From contig NZ_JAIEZQ010000001.1 in NCBI RefSeq assembly GCF_019679455.1, forward strand, positions 558,001-622,000: a stretch of 64,000 nucleotides of DNA, given 5' to 3'. Every line of letters starts with the position of its first letter. Positions within the stretch are counted from its first letter, which is position 1. This document shows, in pieces, positions 15,544 through 24,161 of this stretch. The position numbers and the translations under genes are program-made. This DNA comes from Nocardioides jiangsuensis (GTDB lineage: Bacteria; Actinomycetota; Actinomycetes; Propionibacteriales; Nocardioidaceae). Under the pieces are notes generated by a model that had not been told where the DNA came from, did no database searches, and saw nothing but the letters and a program-made list of their open reading frames with translations.

Positions 15544-16566
15544 GTGAACTCCCAGCTCTCCCAGCACCCCCCGACCGTCCGCAGGTCCGGACTCCGGCGC
15601 CGGCTCGCCTCCCTGCGGCCCGGCCCGCGCGGCTCCCGTGGCTCCCTGGAGCGGCTCACCGCCTCCACCACCGCGGGCGGCATGCTCCTGGCCGGGGTGC
15701 CGCTGATGATGGAGTACGTCGTCCGTCCCGGCGACACGCTCTCCGAGATCGCCGCCGACCACGGCACGTCGGTGAGCCGGATCGTGGCGCGCAACGGTCT
15801 CGACTCCTCCGGCGACCACGTCGTGGCCGGGCAGACCCTGCGGGTCCCGGCGGCGCACGGCCGCGGTGGCGCGGCGCAGGCGCAGCCCGCCTCGTCGGGC
15901 GGCGGCTCCGAGACCCGCCGGATCGTGCGCTACACCGTCCGGCCCGGGGACACCCCGAGCGGCCTCGCCGTCCGGTTCCACGCGTGGACCGCCGAGCTGG
16001 TCGCGATGAACGGGCCCGTGCTCCGCGCCGGCGAGACCATCCGGATCCCCGTCGTACCCGAGGCCGCCCGGGAGGGCGCGCCCGCACCGGCCGCGCCGGC
16101 GGCACCCGCTCCCGCGCCGCGGCGCGGCAGCGCCCCCTCGGCCGACGCCGTCGACGGGCCGAGCCGGGCGCGGGTCCGGTCGGTGATCGAGTCCACCGCC
16201 CGCCGGCACGGCGTCGACCCGCAGCTGGCGCTCGCCGTGTCCTGGCAGGAGGCCGGCTGGCAGATGCACCACGTGTCCTACGCCGACGCCGTGGGCGCGA
16301 TGCAGGTGATCCCCTCCACCGGGCGCTGGATGTCCGGCCTGGTCGGCCGGGACCTCGACCTCACCGACGTGCACGACAACGTCACCGCCGGGGTGAAGCT
16401 GCTCGACGTGCTCGTCGAGCAGGCCCCCGAGCGCACCGCGGTGGCCGGCTACTACCAGGGGCTCGCGGGCGTGCGGAAGCACGGGATGTACGACGACACC
16501 CGCCGCTACGTCGCCAACGTGATGGCGCTCAAGGACCGGTTCGAGCGGGGCGACTACCCCGCCTGA
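15544..16566 (+). CDS. LysM-domain lytic transglycosylase
   Basis: 340 aa from GTG 15544, with GAAGGGA 9 nt upstream. N-terminal basic stretch then a hydrophobic segment (TAGGMLLAGVPLMM, about residues 40-55) for export or anchoring. Two LysM repeats: YVVRPGDTLSEIAADHGTS and YTVRPGDTPSGLAVRFHAW. Ala/Pro-rich linker. C-terminal SLT domain with catalytic Glu in VSWQEAGWQ and GAMQVIPSTGRWM. It should bind peptidoglycan and cleave the glycan strand. Its place just before the PASTA kinase suggests a shared cell-wall theme. Confidence 0.9.
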   Translation: MNSQLSQHPPTVRRSGLRRRLASLRPGPRGSRGSLERLTASTTAGGMLLAGVPLMMEYVVRPGDTLSEIAADHGTSVSRIVARNGLDSSGDHVVAGQTLRVPAAHGRGGAAQAQPASSGGGSETRRIVRYTVRPGDTPSGLAVRFHAWTAELVAMNGPVLRAGETIRIPVVPEAAREGAPAPAAPAAPAPAPRRGSAPSADAVDGPSRARVRSVIESTARRHGVDPQLALAVSWQEAGWQMHHVSYADAVGAMQVIPSTGRWMSGLVGRDLDLTDVHDNVTAGVKLLDVLVEQAPERTAVAGYYQGLAGVRKHGMYDDTRRYVANVMALKDRFERGDYPA

Positions 16567-16687
16567 GCGTGTTCCTCGCCACGCCGGGCGCCGTGGGAGG
16601 TCGGGATCGAACCGCGCGTTCCGTAAAATCGCAGGTTGAGCCGACCCCACCCCCTTCCCCGACCCGGTCGACTCGGGAGGACACGTC

Positions 16688-18715
16688 GTGGACAGGACCG
16701 TCGCGGACCCGATGATCGGGCGCCTGCTCGACGGTCGGTACCGCGTGGGGCCGAGGATCGCCCGCGGCGGCATGGCCACTGTCTACGAGGCCACCGACAT
16801 GCGCCTGGACCGGGTCTGCGCACTGAAGGTGATGCACACCGGCCTCGGCGACGACGAGGACTTCGCCGGGCGCTTCGTGCGCGAGGCCCGCTCCGCCGCC
16901 AAGCTGTCCCACCCGCACGTGGTCGGCGTCTTCGACCAGGGCGACGACGACGGCACGCTGTTCCTGGCCATGGAGTACATCCCCGGCCACACCCTGCGCG
17001 ACGTCATCCGCAAGGAGTCGCCGATGGCTCCGGCCAAGGCGCTCGCGCTGGTCGAGCCGGTGCTCTCCGCGCTCGCCGCCGCGCACCAGGCCGGGATGAT
17101 CCACCGCGACGTGAAGCCGGAGAACGTGCTGATCGCCGACGACGGCCGGATCAAGGTCGCCGACTTCGGCCTGGCCCGCGCGGTCAGCGCCGAGACCCAG
17201 CACACCGCCACCGGCGGTGTCCTCATCGGCACGGTCTCCTACCTCTCCCCCGAGCTGGTCATCGACGGCCGGGCCGACGCCCGCTCCGACGTGTACGCCG
17301 CCGGGGTGCTGCTCTACGAGATGCTCACCGGCCGCAAGCCGCACGAGGGCGAGTCGCCGATCCAGGTCGCCTACAAGCACGTGCACGAGGATGTCCCGCC
17401 GCCGTCCGAGGAGATCCCGACGATCCCGGCGTACGTCGACGCGCTCGTCGCCCGGGCGACGGCCCGCGACCGGGAGCTGCGCCCGGCCGACGCGCGGGTG
17501 CTGCTGCACCAGGTCCGCCGGGTCCGCGCCGCCCTGGACCACGGGGTCACCGACGACCCGGAGCTCACCGCCGACCTCGCCCCGTCCACCGGCGCCTCCG
17601 CGCCCGACGACGACATCGACTACGTCCGCGAGGACGCGCCGACCATCGTGGCCCCGGCCGCGGCGGCCGCCGTCGTGGGCCACCGCGGCGCGGGCGCCCC
17701 CGCCGCATCCGACCACCACGAGCACACCTCGGTGATCGGCGCGGGGCTGCCCGGCGACCGTCCCTCCCGCCCGGCACGCCCCGGCGGGCCCCCGGGCCGG
17801 AACGACGCGTCCCGGCCGACGCCCCCGCGCCGCTCCCGCCGCGGTCCCCTGCTGCTCGCACTGGTGCTCGTGCTGGCCACCGTGGCCGGGCTGGTCGGCT
17901 GGCACTACGGGGTCGGCCGCTACACCGCCACCCCGGGCGTGATCAACCTCAGCCAGGCGCAGGCCCGGGAGAAGGTGCAGGCCGCCGGGCTGTCCTTCGA
18001 GGTCGGCGACCGCGCCTACAGCGAGACCGTGACCGCCGGGTCGGTGATCAGCACCGACCCCGGCGCCGGCGAGGACATCCTCGAGGACGGCACGGTCAGC
18101 GCCGTCGTCTCGCTCGGCCCCGAGCGCTACGCGGTGCCGACGCTGCGCGGCATGCGCGTCGACGAGGCGCAGGAGGCGGTCGCGGAGGCCAACCTGGTCT
18201 TCGGCGACGTCACCCAGAAGTTCAACGAGAAGGTCGCCGAGGGCGTCGTGCTCTCCTCCGACCCGGCCACCGGCACCGAGCTCAAGCGCGACGCCGTGGT
18301 CGACGTCCTGGTCAGCCGCGGACCGCGGCCGATCAAGGTCCCCGACTTCACCGGCAAGTCCGCCGACGAGGCCGAGAAGGCGCTGGTCGACCTCGGGTTC
18401 CAGGTGGCGATCACCCGGGAGAACGACGACACCGTCCCCGAGGGCGACGTGATCGCGCAGTCCCCCGACCGCGGCACCCTCTTCCGCGGCGAGACCGTCG
18501 AGCTCACCGCCTCCAAGGGCCCGGTGATGGTCGAGGTCCCGAAGGTCCAGGGCGTCGGCGTCGCGGAGGCCACCGCCCGGATGGAGGCCGCCGGCTTCGA
18601 GGTCCGCACCGAGCGCAGCGACGTGTACGTCGGCCTGGAGTTCGTGGTGAAGTCCGACCCCCCGCAGGGCTCCATGGCCCCCGAGGGCAGCACCGTCACC
18701 CTGTTCCTGGTCTGA
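16688..18715 (+). CDS. pknL: PASTA-domain Ser/Thr protein kinase, PknL-type
   Basis: 675 aa. Kinase domain at residues 10-280: glycine loop IARGGMATVYEA, Lys in CALKVM, HRDVKPEN, DFGLAR. A juxtamembrane Pro/Arg-rich linker, then one membrane span (LLLALVLVLATVAGLVGWHYGV, about 393-415). Outside are four PASTA repeats, starting near TPGVINLSQ, YAVPTLRGM, IKVPDFTGK and VEVPKVQGV. PASTA repeats bind muropeptides or lipid II, and such kinases control wall synthesis and division. Called PknL from synteny with the Rv2175c and class II DAHPS genes; PknB-type naming is possible. GGGAGGACAC precedes GTG 16688. Confidence 0.9.
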   Translation: MDRTVADPMIGRLLDGRYRVGPRIARGGMATVYEATDMRLDRVCALKVMHTGLGDDEDFAGRFVREARSAAKLSHPHVVGVFDQGDDDGTLFLAMEYIPGHTLRDVIRKESPMAPAKALALVEPVLSALAAAHQAGMIHRDVKPENVLIADDGRIKVADFGLARAVSAETQHTATGGVLIGTVSYLSPELVIDGRADARSDVYAAGVLLYEMLTGRKPHEGESPIQVAYKHVHEDVPPPSEEIPTIPAYVDALVARATARDRELRPADARVLLHQVRRVRAALDHGVTDDPELTADLAPSTGASAPDDDIDYVREDAPTIVAPAAAAAVVGHRGAGAPAASDHHEHTSVIGAGLPGDRPSRPARPGGPPGRNDASRPTPPRRSRRGPLLLALVLVLATVAGLVGWHYGVGRYTATPGVINLSQAQAREKVQAAGLSFEVGDRAYSETVTAGSVISTDPGAGEDILEDGTVSAVVSLGPERYAVPTLRGMRVDEAQEAVAEANLVFGDVTQKFNEKVAEGVVLSSDPATGTELKRDAVVDVLVSRGPRPIKVPDFTGKSADEAEKALVDLGFQVAITRENDDTVPEGDVIAQSPDRGTLFRGETVELTASKGPVMVEVPKVQGVGVAEATARMEAAGFEVRTERSDVYVGLEFVVKSDPPQGSMAPEGSTVTLFLV

Positions 18716-18729
18716 GCCCGACCCGCACC

Positions 18730-18741
18730 TAGGCTGTCCGC
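18730..18741 (+). promoter_or_regulatory. Leaderless -10 box for endonuclease IV
   Basis: TAGGCT at 18730-18735, then 6 nt to ATG 18742. Confidence 0.6.
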
Positions 18742-19674
18742 ATGTCCCCCACCCTGTCCTCGGACGCGCACGTCCCGGCCACCCCGCTCGCGGCGTCCCC
18801 GGCCGCGACACGCAACCCGGTCGGCACCCACCTCAAGGTCGGCAAGGGCCTCGTCGCGGGCGCGTTCGCCGACGCGCGGCGGATCGGTGCGGAGACGATC
18901 CAGGTGTTCGCCGGGAACCCGCGCGGCTGGGCGAGCTCGGCCGGGAAGCCGGAGCAGGACGCCGCCTTCCGCGACGTGTGCGGGGCGGCCGGGATGCGGG
19001 TGTTCGTGCACGCGCCGTACCTGGTGAACCTGGGCAGCCCCACCCCGGCGACGTACGAGAAGTCCGTGCACACCGTCGCGCACAACCTCAAGCGGGCCGC
19101 GGAGATCGGCGCCGAGGGGGTCGTCGTGCACACCGGGTCCTGCGTCGCCGAGGGCGGCATCGAGAGCGCGATGCGGCAGGTCCGCGAGGGGTTGCTGCCG
19201 ATCCTCGAGACCCTCGACGCCGCGGGCGAGAACGCGCCGTGGCTGCTGCTCGAGCCGACCGCCGGACAGGGCCGCTCGCTGTGCGCCGGCGTCGACGACC
19301 TGGAGCCCTACCTGGCCGCGCTCGACTTCCACCCGCGCGCCGGCATCTGCCTCGACACCTGCCACGTGTTCGCCGCCGGCGCCCCCCTCGACGAGCCCGG
19401 CGGCGCGACCGCCACCGTAGAACGGATCGTGGAGATCGGCGGGCCCGGCCGGCTGCGGCTGGTCCACGCCAACGACTCGATGGACGTGCGTGGCGCGTTC
19501 AAGGACCGCCACCAGAAGATCGGCCAGGGGTACATCGGCACCGGCGCGTTCGCCGAGCTGTTCGCCCACGAGGCCACGGCCGGCGTCCCGTTCGTCCTCG
19601 AGACCCCGGGCTCCCGCGACGAGGACGACCCCGACCTGCCGCTGCTCAAGCAGCTCCGCGAGCCCGCACCGTGA
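18742..19674 (+). CDS. nfo: Endonuclease IV (deoxyribonuclease IV)
   Basis: 310 aa. TIM-barrel AP endonuclease 2: VGTHLKVGKGL, IQVFAGNPRGWA, VFVHAPYLVNLGSP, VVVHTGSC, LLLEPTAGQG, ICLDTCHVFAAG, LRLVHANDSMDVRGAFKDRHQKIGQGYIG, with the His/Asp/Glu zinc ligands of the family. It nicks abasic sites 5' of the lesion in base excision repair. The first 25 residues (Ala/Pro-rich) are an unusual extension, but the ATG is fixed by the leaderless -10 box. Its TGA overlaps the GTG of the transporter gene. Confidence 0.92.
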   Translation: MSPTLSSDAHVPATPLAASPAATRNPVGTHLKVGKGLVAGAFADARRIGAETIQVFAGNPRGWASSAGKPEQDAAFRDVCGAAGMRVFVHAPYLVNLGSPTPATYEKSVHTVAHNLKRAAEIGAEGVVVHTGSCVAEGGIESAMRQVREGLLPILETLDAAGENAPWLLLEPTAGQGRSLCAGVDDLEPYLAALDFHPRAGICLDTCHVFAAGAPLDEPGGATATVERIVEIGGPGRLRLVHANDSMDVRGAFKDRHQKIGQGYIGTGAFAELFAHEATAGVPFVLETPGSRDEDDPDLPLLKQLREPAP

Positions 19675-20609
19675 CCGGTCCGGACGACAGCAACCCGGTC
19701 GACGTACCCCCGCGCCACACGGCCACCACCCGCCAGTCGGTGCTGGCCACCCTCGCGCTGCTGGCGATGACCGCCTGCTGGGGGTCGACCTTCTTCCTGA
19801 TCAAGGACCTGCTCGACCGGGTCCCGGTGCTCGACTTCCTCGCGGTCCGGTTCGCGATCGCCACGGTCGGCCTGTTCCTGCTCGCGCCGCGCGCGCTGGG
19901 CCGGCTGTCGGCGGCCTCGCGCCGGCACGCGGTCGTGCTGGGTCTGCTGTACGGCGTCGCGCAGATCCTGCAGACCGCGGGCCTGGCGCACACGCCGGCG
20001 AGCGTCTCGGGGTTCATCACCGGCATGTACGTCGTGTGCACACCGCTGCTCGCCGCGCTCATCCTGCGCACCCGGATCACCGCGATGACCTGGGGCGCGG
20101 TGCTGCTCGCCACCGCCGGGCTCGCCGTCCTCACGCTCAACGGGTTCAGCGTCGGCTACGGCGAGGCGGTCACCCTCGTCGCCGCGGTGCTCTACGCGCT
20201 GCACATCGTCGGCCTCGGCGCCTGGGCCGGCGCGCGGCAGGCGATGGGGATGACGATCGTGCAGCTGTTCGTGATCACCGTGGTGTGCTTCGCCGCCACC
20301 GCGCCCGACGGGCTCGTCCTCCCCTCGAACCCTCGGGACTGGCTCTCGGTGGTCTACATGGCGCTGTTCGCGGGGGCGCTCGCGCTGGCCGGGCAGACCT
20401 GGGCGCAGGCGCACCTGCCGCCGACCCGCACCGCGATCATCATGAGCATGGAGCCGGTGTTCGCGGCGTTCTTCGCGGTGCTGCTCGGCGGGGAGTCGGT
20501 GACCGCGCGGATGGCGGTCGGCGGGCTGATGGTGCTGACCGCGATGCTGGTCGTGGAGCTCGCGCCGCGGCGCAAGATCGAGGCCGAGGTCCCGCACATC
20601 GCGGTCTGA
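19671..20609 (+). CDS. DMT-superfamily (EamA) transporter
   Basis: 312 aa from GTG 19671, which overlaps the nfo stop (GTGA), so translation is coupled. About ten membrane spans in two EamA repeats: first repeat LALLAMTACWGSTFFLIKDLL through GAVLLATAGLAVLTLNGF; second repeat LVAAVLYALHIVGLGAW through TAIIMSMEPVFAAFFAVLLGGESVT. EamA proteins export metabolites such as amino acids or purines; the cargo here cannot be inferred. Confidence 0.88.
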   Translation: MTGPDDSNPVDVPPRHTATTRQSVLATLALLAMTACWGSTFFLIKDLLDRVPVLDFLAVRFAIATVGLFLLAPRALGRLSAASRRHAVVLGLLYGVAQILQTAGLAHTPASVSGFITGMYVVCTPLLAALILRTRITAMTWGAVLLATAGLAVLTLNGFSVGYGEAVTLVAAVLYALHIVGLGAWAGARQAMGMTIVQLFVITVVCFAATAPDGLVLPSNPRDWLSVVYMALFAGALALAGQTWAQAHLPPTRTAIIMSMEPVFAAFFAVLLGGESVTARMAVGGLMVLTAMLVVELAPRRKIEAEVPHIAV

Positions 20610-20771
20610 CGGCGGTGCGCTCCGGCCCGCCCCCCCTCGTCCGGACCTGGCGAATGACGGACGGGTCGCCGGCGGGCGGCGCTACGGTCAGGTGCGGCCG
20701 ACTTCATCGACGCAGACCTGACGGGCTCCCGGTTCCAGCGGGTCGACCTGACCGACGCCCGGTTCGAGAGG

Positions 20772-21500
20772 GTGGACCTGAGCGGGGCCGAGATCCGCAT
20801 GGCCAACCTGAACGGCACGACGTTCCGCGCCGTCGACCTGGACAACGTCGTGATGCGCGGTGTCGAGCTGGTCGACGTCGACATCTACGGGGAGATCGGG
20901 AAGGTCACGATCAACGGTGTCGACATCGGTCCGCTGGTCAACGACGAGCTCGACCGGCGCTACCCCGGGCGAGCCCTGATGCGCCCGACCGATCCCGCCG
21001 GCTTCCGCGCGGCCTGGGACCTCGTCGGGCGGCTCTGGGACGGCACCGTCGAACGCGCCCGCCGTCTCGACCCCGCGCTGCTGCACGAGTCGGTGGGCGG
21101 AGAGTGGTCGTTCGTGGAGACGCTGCGGCACCTCGTGTTCGCCACCGACGCATGGGTCCGGCGGGCAGTCCTCGGCGACCCGTCGCCGTGGCATCCCCTG
21201 GACCTGCCGTGGGACGAGATGCCGGACACCCCCGGGGTGCCGCGCGACCGCGCAGCGCGACCGTCCCTGGAGGACGTGCTCGCGTTGCGCCACGACCGGA
21301 TGGCCACCGTGCGCAGCGTGGTCGACGACCTGACCGAGGAGTCGCTCGACGGTCTCACCGAGCCCGTCGAGGCCCCGGGTTGGCCGGAGCCGCGCAGCTA
21401 CCCGGTGCGTGAGTGCCTGCTGGTCGTCCTCAACGAGGAGTGGGAGCACCGGCTGTACGCCGAGCGGGACCTGCACGCCGTGGAGGCGCGCGGCTCGTAG
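20772..21500 (+). CDS. Pentapeptide-repeat / DinB-like protein with damaged 5' end
   Basis: 242 codons from the first usable start (GTG 20772). Pentapeptide A(D/N)LxG-type repeats at residues 1-40, then a DinB-like four-helix domain (GRLWDGTVERARRLDPALLHESVGGEWSFVETLRHLVFATDAWVRRAVLGD). Pentapeptide coding continues upstream in the same frame to about 20694 (ADFIDADLTGSRFQRVDLTDARFERV), but that extension has no ATG, GTG or TTG before the in-frame TGA. A GTG at 20692 is one base out of frame. Either a 1-nt deletion or a non-canonical start is likely. DinB-fold proteins are often metal-dependent thiol transferases; the substrate is unknown. Confidence 0.7.
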   Translation: MDLSGAEIRMANLNGTTFRAVDLDNVVMRGVELVDVDIYGEIGKVTINGVDIGPLVNDELDRRYPGRALMRPTDPAGFRAAWDLVGRLWDGTVERARRLDPALLHESVGGEWSFVETLRHLVFATDAWVRRAVLGDPSPWHPLDLPWDEMPDTPGVPRDRAARPSLEDVLALRHDRMATVRSVVDDLTEESLDGLTEPVEAPGWPEPRSYPVRECLLVVLNEEWEHRLYAERDLHAVEARGS

Positions 21501-21605
21501 CGCCTGGCCGGCTGGCAGTGTCTGGCAGGTCACGCCGGTGTGGTCACGCCCCTCGGGACACCTGGTGGGACAACCGCTGCCCCGGACGCCGCGGCGGGGG
21601 TCATC

Positions 21606-22832
21606 ATGGAAGCCATGACGCTGCAGGTGCCGCGCTTGCGGATGGAGGCGAACAGCAGGGATGCGGTCGTCACCCCGCTCGAGCTCTACTTCGACCTGGT
21701 GTTCGTCTTCGCGCTGACCCAGGTGACCGCGTTCATGGCCGACGAGCTCAGCGGCCGCGGGGTGGTGCGGGGGCTGCTCGTCCTCGCCCTCCTCTGGTGG
21801 AGCTGGACCGGCTACGCCTGGTTGTGCAACGTGGTCCGGGTCGACGTGGGCGCGATCCGGCTCGTCCTTCTCGTGGCCATGGCCGCGATGTTCATCCTGG
21901 CGCTGTCGATCCCCGAGGCGTTCGACGACCTGCCCGGCGGGCTCGAGGGGCCGGTGGTCATCGCCCTGTGCTACTTCGTCTTCCGGCTGATGCACCTGGT
22001 CCTGTTCTGGATCATCGCCCGGGACGACCCGGGGCTGCGCCGGCAGCTGCTGCGCTTCGCCCCCTCGATGCTGGCCGGGACGGGCCTGCTCCTGGTCGCC
22101 TCCCAGTTCACCGGGACGGCGCAGACCCTGCTCTGGGCGGCCGCCCTCGTCGCGGACTACCTGGGCACCCTCCTCGCCGGCGCGGGCGGCTGGCGGCTCC
22201 GGTCGGCCGGCCACTTCGCCGAGCGGCACGGCCTGATCGTGATCGTGGCCCTGGGCGAGTCGATCGTGGCCATCGGCGTCGGCGTCGCGCAGCTGCCGAT
22301 CTCCTGGCCGATCGTGGTCGCCTCCTGCCTCGGGCTGACGGTGGCCGCGGCGCAGTGGTGGACCTACTTCGACATGAGCGCGCTCCACGGGGAACAGGCC
22401 CTGGCCGCCGAGCCGGAGGCCACCCGCCCACGACTGGCCCGCGACGCGTACAGCTTCCTGCACGTCCCGCTCATCGCCGGGATCGTGCTGACCGCGCTGG
22501 GCATGAAGAAGGTGCTGGAGTACGTCGGCGACGGTGAGCACCACCAGCTGTCCGAGCCGCTCACGGGGATCGGGCTGCTCGCCCTGTACGGCGGGGTCGT
22601 GGTCTACCTCCTCGGGCACATCGCCTTCAAGTGGCGCACCGGCCACCAGGTGCTCCTGGTCCGCGTCCTGACGGCGGTCGTCGTCGCCGTGCTCGTCCCC
22701 GCGGCGGCCCGGCTCCCCGCCCTGGCCGCGCTCGGACTGCTCGCCGCGGTGCTGGTCGCGATGGTCACCTTCGAGTCGGTGCACTACGCCGAACACCGCC
22801 GGGAGCTACGCAGCCACGCACACCACCGGTGA
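21606..22832 (+). CDS. ltrA: Low temperature requirement protein A (LtrA) family membrane protein
   Basis: 408 aa with about ten membrane segments. VTPLELYFDLVFVFALTQVTAFM at the N-terminus is the family signature, and RHGLIVIVALGESIVAIGVGV lies in the middle. LtrA was named from a Listeria growth-at-cold mutant; the molecular function is unknown. Start uncertain between ATG 21606 and ATG 21615; neither has a strong ribosome-binding site. Single gene with no operon partner. Confidence 0.85.
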   Translation: MEAMTLQVPRLRMEANSRDAVVTPLELYFDLVFVFALTQVTAFMADELSGRGVVRGLLVLALLWWSWTGYAWLCNVVRVDVGAIRLVLLVAMAAMFILALSIPEAFDDLPGGLEGPVVIALCYFVFRLMHLVLFWIIARDDPGLRRQLLRFAPSMLAGTGLLLVASQFTGTAQTLLWAAALVADYLGTLLAGAGGWRLRSAGHFAERHGLIVIVALGESIVAIGVGVAQLPISWPIVVASCLGLTVAAAQWWTYFDMSALHGEQALAAEPEATRPRLARDAYSFLHVPLIAGIVLTALGMKKVLEYVGDGEHHQLSEPLTGIGLLALYGGVVVYLLGHIAFKWRTGHQVLLVRVLTAVVVAVLVPAAARLPALAALGLLAAVLVAMVTFESVHYAEHRRELRSHAHHR

Positions 22833-22888
22833 GCGGAGCGGCTGTCCCGGATCGTGGAACGGGCGGACGCCTGTCGGACACCGCGGGT

Positions 22889-22900
22889 TAGTGTCCTCCC
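22889..22900 (+). promoter_or_regulatory. Leaderless -10 box of the aromatic leader transcript
   Basis: TAGTGT at 22889-22894 with 6 nt to GTG 22901, so transcription should begin at the first codon of the leader peptide. Confidence 0.6.
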
Positions 22901-22966
22901 GTGCGCGGCAACCAGACCTATTTTTTCGGCTACATGCCCGGGGCTCCCGAGCAGGCGGCCGACTAG
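22901..22966 (+). CDS. Aromatic leader peptide upstream of DAHP synthase
   Basis: 21 codons, GTG 22901 to TAG 22966: V R G N Q T Y F F G Y M P G A P E Q A A D. It has a dense Tyr-Phe-Phe-Gly-Tyr run in codons 7-11, a composition expected of a ribosome-mediated attenuator that senses charged tRNA-Tyr/tRNA-Phe. It starts directly at a leaderless promoter. A terminator-like hairpin follows 23 nt after the stop, and an aromatic-pathway gene follows that. C. glutamicum has an analogous leader (aroR) before aroF. Confidence 0.8.
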   Translation: MRGNQTYFFGYMPGAPEQAAD

Positions 22967-22989
22967 GTCCTGCCCGCACACGAGACACC

Positions 22990-23027
22990 AACGCCCCTGG
23001 CCACGCGCGAGGGGCGTTCTGCTTTGT
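22990..23027 (+). terminator. Attenuator terminator before DAHP synthase
   Basis: 9-bp stem AACGCCCCT (22990-22998) / AGGGGCGTT (23010-23018), 11-nt loop, then the T-rich tail CTGCTTTGT. Located between the leader peptide and the aroF ribosome-binding site. GGGGC at 22940-22944 could pair with GCCCC at 22993-22997 as an antiterminator, though only by 5 bp. Confidence 0.75.
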
Positions 23028-23099
23028 CAGGGGCCCTGCGCAACGAGGCGTGGCCGCCGCCCTCCCCCGCAGTGAACCCAGCAGAGAAGAGGAACCCCC

Positions 23100-24161
23100 A
23101 TGGTCGTCGTGATGACTCCGGAAGCCACCGACGCCGACGTCGCCCACGTCGTCGAGCGTGTCGAGAGCGTCGGAGGTGAGGCGTTCGTCAGCACGGGTGT
23201 GGTCCGCACGATCATCGGCCTGGTCGGCGACATCGACTCCTTCCACCACCTGAATCTGCGCAGCCTGCCCGGCGTCGGGGACGTGCACCGGATCTCCGAC
23301 CCGTACAAGCTGGTCAGCCGCCAGCACCACCCCGACCGCTCGACGGTCTGGGTGGGCGAGACGACCAAGGTGCCGGTCGGCCCCGACTCGTTCACGTTCA
23401 TCGCCGGCCCGTGCGCGGTGGAGTCTCCGGCGCAGACCCTCGAGGCCGCGGAGATGGCCAAGGCCGCCGGCGCGACCCTGCTCCGCGGCGGCGCGTACAA
23501 GCCGCGGACCTCGCCGTACGCCTTCCAGGGACTCGGCGTCAAGGGGCTCGAGATCCTCGCCGGCGTCCGCGAGACCACCGGGCTGCCGGTGGTGACCGAG
23601 GTGGTCGACGCGCGCGACGTGCAGGTGGTGGCCGAGCACGCCGACATGCTCCAGATCGGCACCCGCAACATGGCCAACTTCGGCCTGCTCCAGGCGGTCG
23701 GCGAGTCCGGCAAGCCGGTGCTCCTCAAGCGCGGGATGACCGCGACGATCGAGGAGTGGCTGATGGCCGCCGAGTACATCGCCCAGCGCGGCAACCTCGA
23801 CATCGTGCTGTGCGAGCGCGGGATCCGCACCTTCGAGCAGGCCACCCGCAACACCCTCGACATCTCGGCGGTGCCGGTGGTGCAGGCGACCAGCCACCTG
23901 CCGATCATCGTGGACCCGTCGCACGCGGCCGGCCGCAAGGACCTGGTGGTCCCGCTGTCCCGCGCGGCGGTGGCGGTGGGCGCGGACGGCGTGATCGTCG
24001 ACGTGCACCCCGACCCGGAGACCGCCCTGTGCGACGGGCCGCAGGCGCTGCTCGGCGCGGAGCTGCGCAGCCTCGCGCAGGCGATGCGTCAGCTGCCGCC
24101 GGTGGTGGGCCGCGTGGACGCGAGCACCTTGGTCAGGACGGAGGCCGCGGCCACCGCCTGA
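23100..24161 (+). CDS. aroF: 3-deoxy-7-phosphoheptulonate synthase, type I-beta
   Basis: 353 aa. N-terminal ferredoxin-like regulatory domain (residues 1-70: MVVVMTPEATDADVAHVVERVES ... VVRTIIGLVGD), then the TIM barrel: FTFIAGPCAVESPAQTLEAAEMAK, LLRGGAYKPRTSPYAFQGLG, LQIGTRNMANFGLLQ, VLLKRGMTATIEEWLMAAEYI, LPIIVDPSHAAGRKDLV, VDVHPDPETALCDGPQ. It condenses PEP and erythrose-4-phosphate, the first shikimate step; the N-domain usually confers Tyr/Phe feedback. GAGGAA precedes ATG 23100. It overlaps the convergent threonine aldolase by 73 bases. Confidence 0.95.
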   Translation: MVVVMTPEATDADVAHVVERVESVGGEAFVSTGVVRTIIGLVGDIDSFHHLNLRSLPGVGDVHRISDPYKLVSRQHHPDRSTVWVGETTKVPVGPDSFTFIAGPCAVESPAQTLEAAEMAKAAGATLLRGGAYKPRTSPYAFQGLGVKGLEILAGVRETTGLPVVTEVVDARDVQVVAEHADMLQIGTRNMANFGLLQAVGESGKPVLLKRGMTATIEEWLMAAEYIAQRGNLDIVLCERGIRTFEQATRNTLDISAVPVVQATSHLPIIVDPSHAAGRKDLVVPLSRAAVAVGADGVIVDVHPDPETALCDGPQALLGAELRSLAQAMRQLPPVVGRVDASTLVRTEAAATA

